This document shows, in pieces, positions 61,187 through 64,000 of a stretch of 64,000 nucleotides of DNA; the first letter of the stretch is position 1; every line of letters begins with the position of its first letter. The stretch covers positions 2,526,274 to 2,590,273 of the forward strand of contig PTFA01000005.1 in NCBI GenBank assembly GCA_003342895.1, given 5' to 3'. Source of the stretch: Casuarius casuarius. Lineage: Eukaryota; Chordata; Aves; Casuariiformes; Casuariidae. The notes below the pieces were generated by a model. It did not search any database. It worked only from the letters and a program-made list of their open reading frames with translations, and was not told where the DNA came from. The position numbers and the translations under genes are program-made.

Positions 61187-64000
61187 CTTAAAACAGAAGG
61201 AGATGTCTTAGCTGTAGCAAAAACAGTGTCAGCATCAGCTGCATACCTGCATGTAGTGAAAATACCACTTACAGTCCCGCACTGCAGAGGCCACCTCCCT
61301 TGCTGGCCCACCCCACCGAGCCACAGGGACTAGCCAAGGTGTTGAAGTTGGGGGTCCTAGGCTGCCCTACAGCCCTGAGGGGAGAGATGCAAAGTCTGAG
61401 GGCAGTCTGGACACTGCCTGGGCTGAATCACTGTGAACCGTCTTCTCTCCCCATGGACCGGGTGCTTACAGCTCTCCAGGTAAACCTGACAGTGGCCATT
61501 GCCTTGAGGAGGCCAAAACTGCACCCCATGTCCTGAATGCAATTGAAAGATCAGAATCTGCTGTCTGGTGCCCCACAGCAATTCTGACAATTTTTCCCCA
61601 TACATTTGCAATTGGAGCTACCTGCAAAACAGTAATAACAGCTGGAAAAGGTTACTTTTCAAGAGCTTCAGTGGCTTGTGTCTAATGTCAGTGAGACTCA
61701 GCCAGGCACACATTTCCAGCCAGGAAATGCACAGCGATAGGGTTAAGAAATATGTGTCATTTGGGGGCCGATATATTTTAATTTATTTGTTTAATAAGCA
61801 TCTTGCTGGCTAGCTTTTCCCCTCAGGAGCTCTGCTCTTGGTTCCCTAAGCAGCAGGAAAAACACAAGGAACAAAAGCCTGAGGTGTGTGTGACAGCTGG
61901 GGGATGGAGAGAGCTAGTGCAGGGGAATGGGGGAAAAAGGAGGAAGATTGAGGGCAAAGAGGGAATGGGGCAAATCAAATAGATCCAGATTAAAAGCAGA
62001 TCTTGTCAATGTGTGAGATGTAGCTCACTGGGATTGATGTGATGTGCCACTGGCCTGATTTCCAGATGTGCTGAGCTTTTTCATTTAGCACAGATTTCAG
62101 TGAGGTTTGATGGTGCTGAGAGTTTCTGGAAATTACAGATCTTTTCTTTGGGACCATCTTGCCTATGCGAGTGCTCTACAGGCTGTGCTCTGTCTAGTCT
62201 GCGCTACGTGCATGGGCATACAGGTCCTGAAATGAAAATAAGGTGTCTAGTTTGGATCAAGCAGCAACCTAATAAGGTTTTCATTTCCCTCTAGCCAGAC
62301 AGTACGTGCCAGCTGCCTGCACGCTCACTAACACCACAGTTGTAGCATTTTTCTCCCCCCCAGTCTCAGAGCTTTGCTATTGGGGTGTTATTTACGGAGG
62401 GAAGGCTTTTTACAGTGGAAGCAAGCAGGGTGCAGAGGGTAAAACCTCCAGCAGCGAGGCTCTTTTCTCAATTCGTCCATTCAGGTGGGCTGGAAGAGCC
62501 CTGTGAGGACAACCCCCATGGCTTCTTCCTGAAGCTGTAGGTGAAACAGGCCATTGGGCTCTCTGCTGAGTTGGGCTTGGAGACACCCAGAGAAATCTCA
62601 TTTTTGGGAGCTGAATCCACGCTGAAACGAGAGACAGGTCCACTAACGCGCTGCCCCACCAGTGCTCCCAGTGACTACCGCTGTGCCTTGCCACTGGGAC
62701 CTGCCAAGGAGCCAGGCTTCATGCGGACAGCGTCCTCTCGGACGGCCCCACATGCTGAAGTGAGATGAAGACCACTTCTAGCAGTCAAGGCAGGCCTTGA
62801 AAAAATATTTTTCTCAGACGACTTTGTTAATTTTCTGTGGGAAACAGACCTGATTTTGCTGTTTAGTCCAGCTGTGGATTCTTCTCTCCTCAAAACCTGC
62901 AAATCTCAGAGCATACTGGGCTCCCTCTGGATTTAAGGGATGCACCTGACAGCAGCATGTGGTCTGTAGTTGTTTAAATGCATGGACTCTTTTCCCACCT
63001 CTTATTTCAGAACTTGAAAGCTGGAATTAATAGTATTTGAAGACTATGACTTGATGAAAGCAAATGGTTTGTCGCAGGTCAGTGCTTTCACATTTACATG
63101 ATAAAGGTCAGCCAGCAGAAAAGATAGTGTGTGATAAAACACAGAAACACATTTTTAAGAAGTGCTTAAATTTGAACATTTTGGATAAATTTATATGGAT
63201 TTAACGGCATTAGTCTGTGGGATCAGAAAAAGTGTAGTAATCATCAGAACTGACTAAAATGATGAGCAGCTTTCTCAGAAAATATCTGTGTCAGAGAGAT
63301 ATTAACAGGTATATTTTCAGAGATTTCTGTATTGATTTCTTTTCCTCTAATTCTAGTTTTCAGCAGCAGTATGTGGCTTTGCATGCATACATGAGAGTTT
63401 TCTGCCTTTAATTTACTGATGCTAAATCCTATCTTCAAAACAAGGAAGTGCTGTGTTAAACTGGATTAGCAGTGTCCCAAGTCAAAGTATTCACGCTTAC
63501 TGACACTTAGCATTAGGTACACCTTTATCATTGTTGCACTGCACATGCATTTATAAAATACTTCTTTGGCATCTAACATCCTGACCTTGCATGCAGCAGG
63601 CTCAATGCACAGTCTGGAATGATTTCTCTAACCAAGTGTTTCTATTAAGTTCAGTCAGAAATTAAGAAGAGTGTGCCAGAGCTTTCTCCCTCACAGCCTA
63701 TCCTCTCCTTACGAGAGATGCAATAAGATAACCAAGGCTTGATTCTCATTAACACTTAATAATGCCACTTCCGGACCTTCATGAAACATTTATCAAACTC
63801 AAAAAACTCAGAAATCAGCCTTAAAAAATGTATGAGATTTTTATGATTTTAAGAAAATTATGCATCTGAGGATCTCTCAGTTGAACTCCAGGGTTTTCAA
63901 GTCTCTTTTTTTTTTTTACGGCTGTTTTTCAGACTGGGTATGTCTGAGTCACATCTGCAGGGTTTCCTCTGCAGCTGGGTTCAAGTTTCTTTTTCTTAGG
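61187..64000. other. TMTC1 intron, right edge
   Basis: This is presumably intron upstream of the first TPR exon seen. I found no further TMTC1 exon here on the minus strand. A T-run lies at about 63908-63919. Confidence 0.5.

Overview
The window looks like avian nuclear DNA. It opens with the 3' end of a CR1 retrotransposon, the dominant bird/reptile LINE. The recognisable genes are two neighbours, TMTC1 and OVCH1, both on the minus strand in the order known from the vertebrate FAR2-ERGIC2-OVCH1-TMTC1 block. Exons are 50-270 bases, bounded by ordinary GT-AG sites and separated by introns of a few hundred bases to several kb. Isolated N bases recur roughly once per kb, so this is a draft-quality consensus.

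Layout, high to low coordinate because both genes read leftwards. (1) 61186-53725: the last seven coding exons of TMTC1, all in phase, coding for 287 residues of tetratricopeptide repeats and ending in a normal stop. The 5' part of the gene lies beyond the right edge. (2) 53724-45847: the TMTC1 3' UTR plus intergenic DNA, including an unexplained GC/CpG-richer island at about 51.07-52.17 kb. (3) 45846-9806: an ovochymase-1 (OVCH1) locus with the order signal peptide, serine protease 1, CUB1, CUB2, serine protease 2, CUB3 and a decayed serine protease 3. (4) 9.8-1.5 kb: a possible further CUB remnant at 9.63-9.76 kb, otherwise no gene I can recognise. (5) 1-1512: CR1 LINE.

The main result is that OVCH1 is broken here. 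Splice phases let the exons be joined with confidence, and against that frame the locus has a TGA and a 2-base deletion in the exon of the first catalytic His, a 2-base deletion and a TAG in the next-to-last protease-1 exon, a frameshift in CUB1, paired frameshifts in CUB3, loss of the activation motif and of Asp194 in protease 2, and a third protease domain with His57 replaced by Pro plus stops and frameshifts. Other exons (signal peptide, CUB2, several of protease 2) are still open. This is best read as a unitary pseudogene of an egg-envelope/egg-secreted multi-protease protein. Its ancestor had three protease domains, like the amphibian ovochymase polyprotein. Nothing in the window looks like a wholly new system; the novelty is the fossil third protease domain and the pattern of decay.
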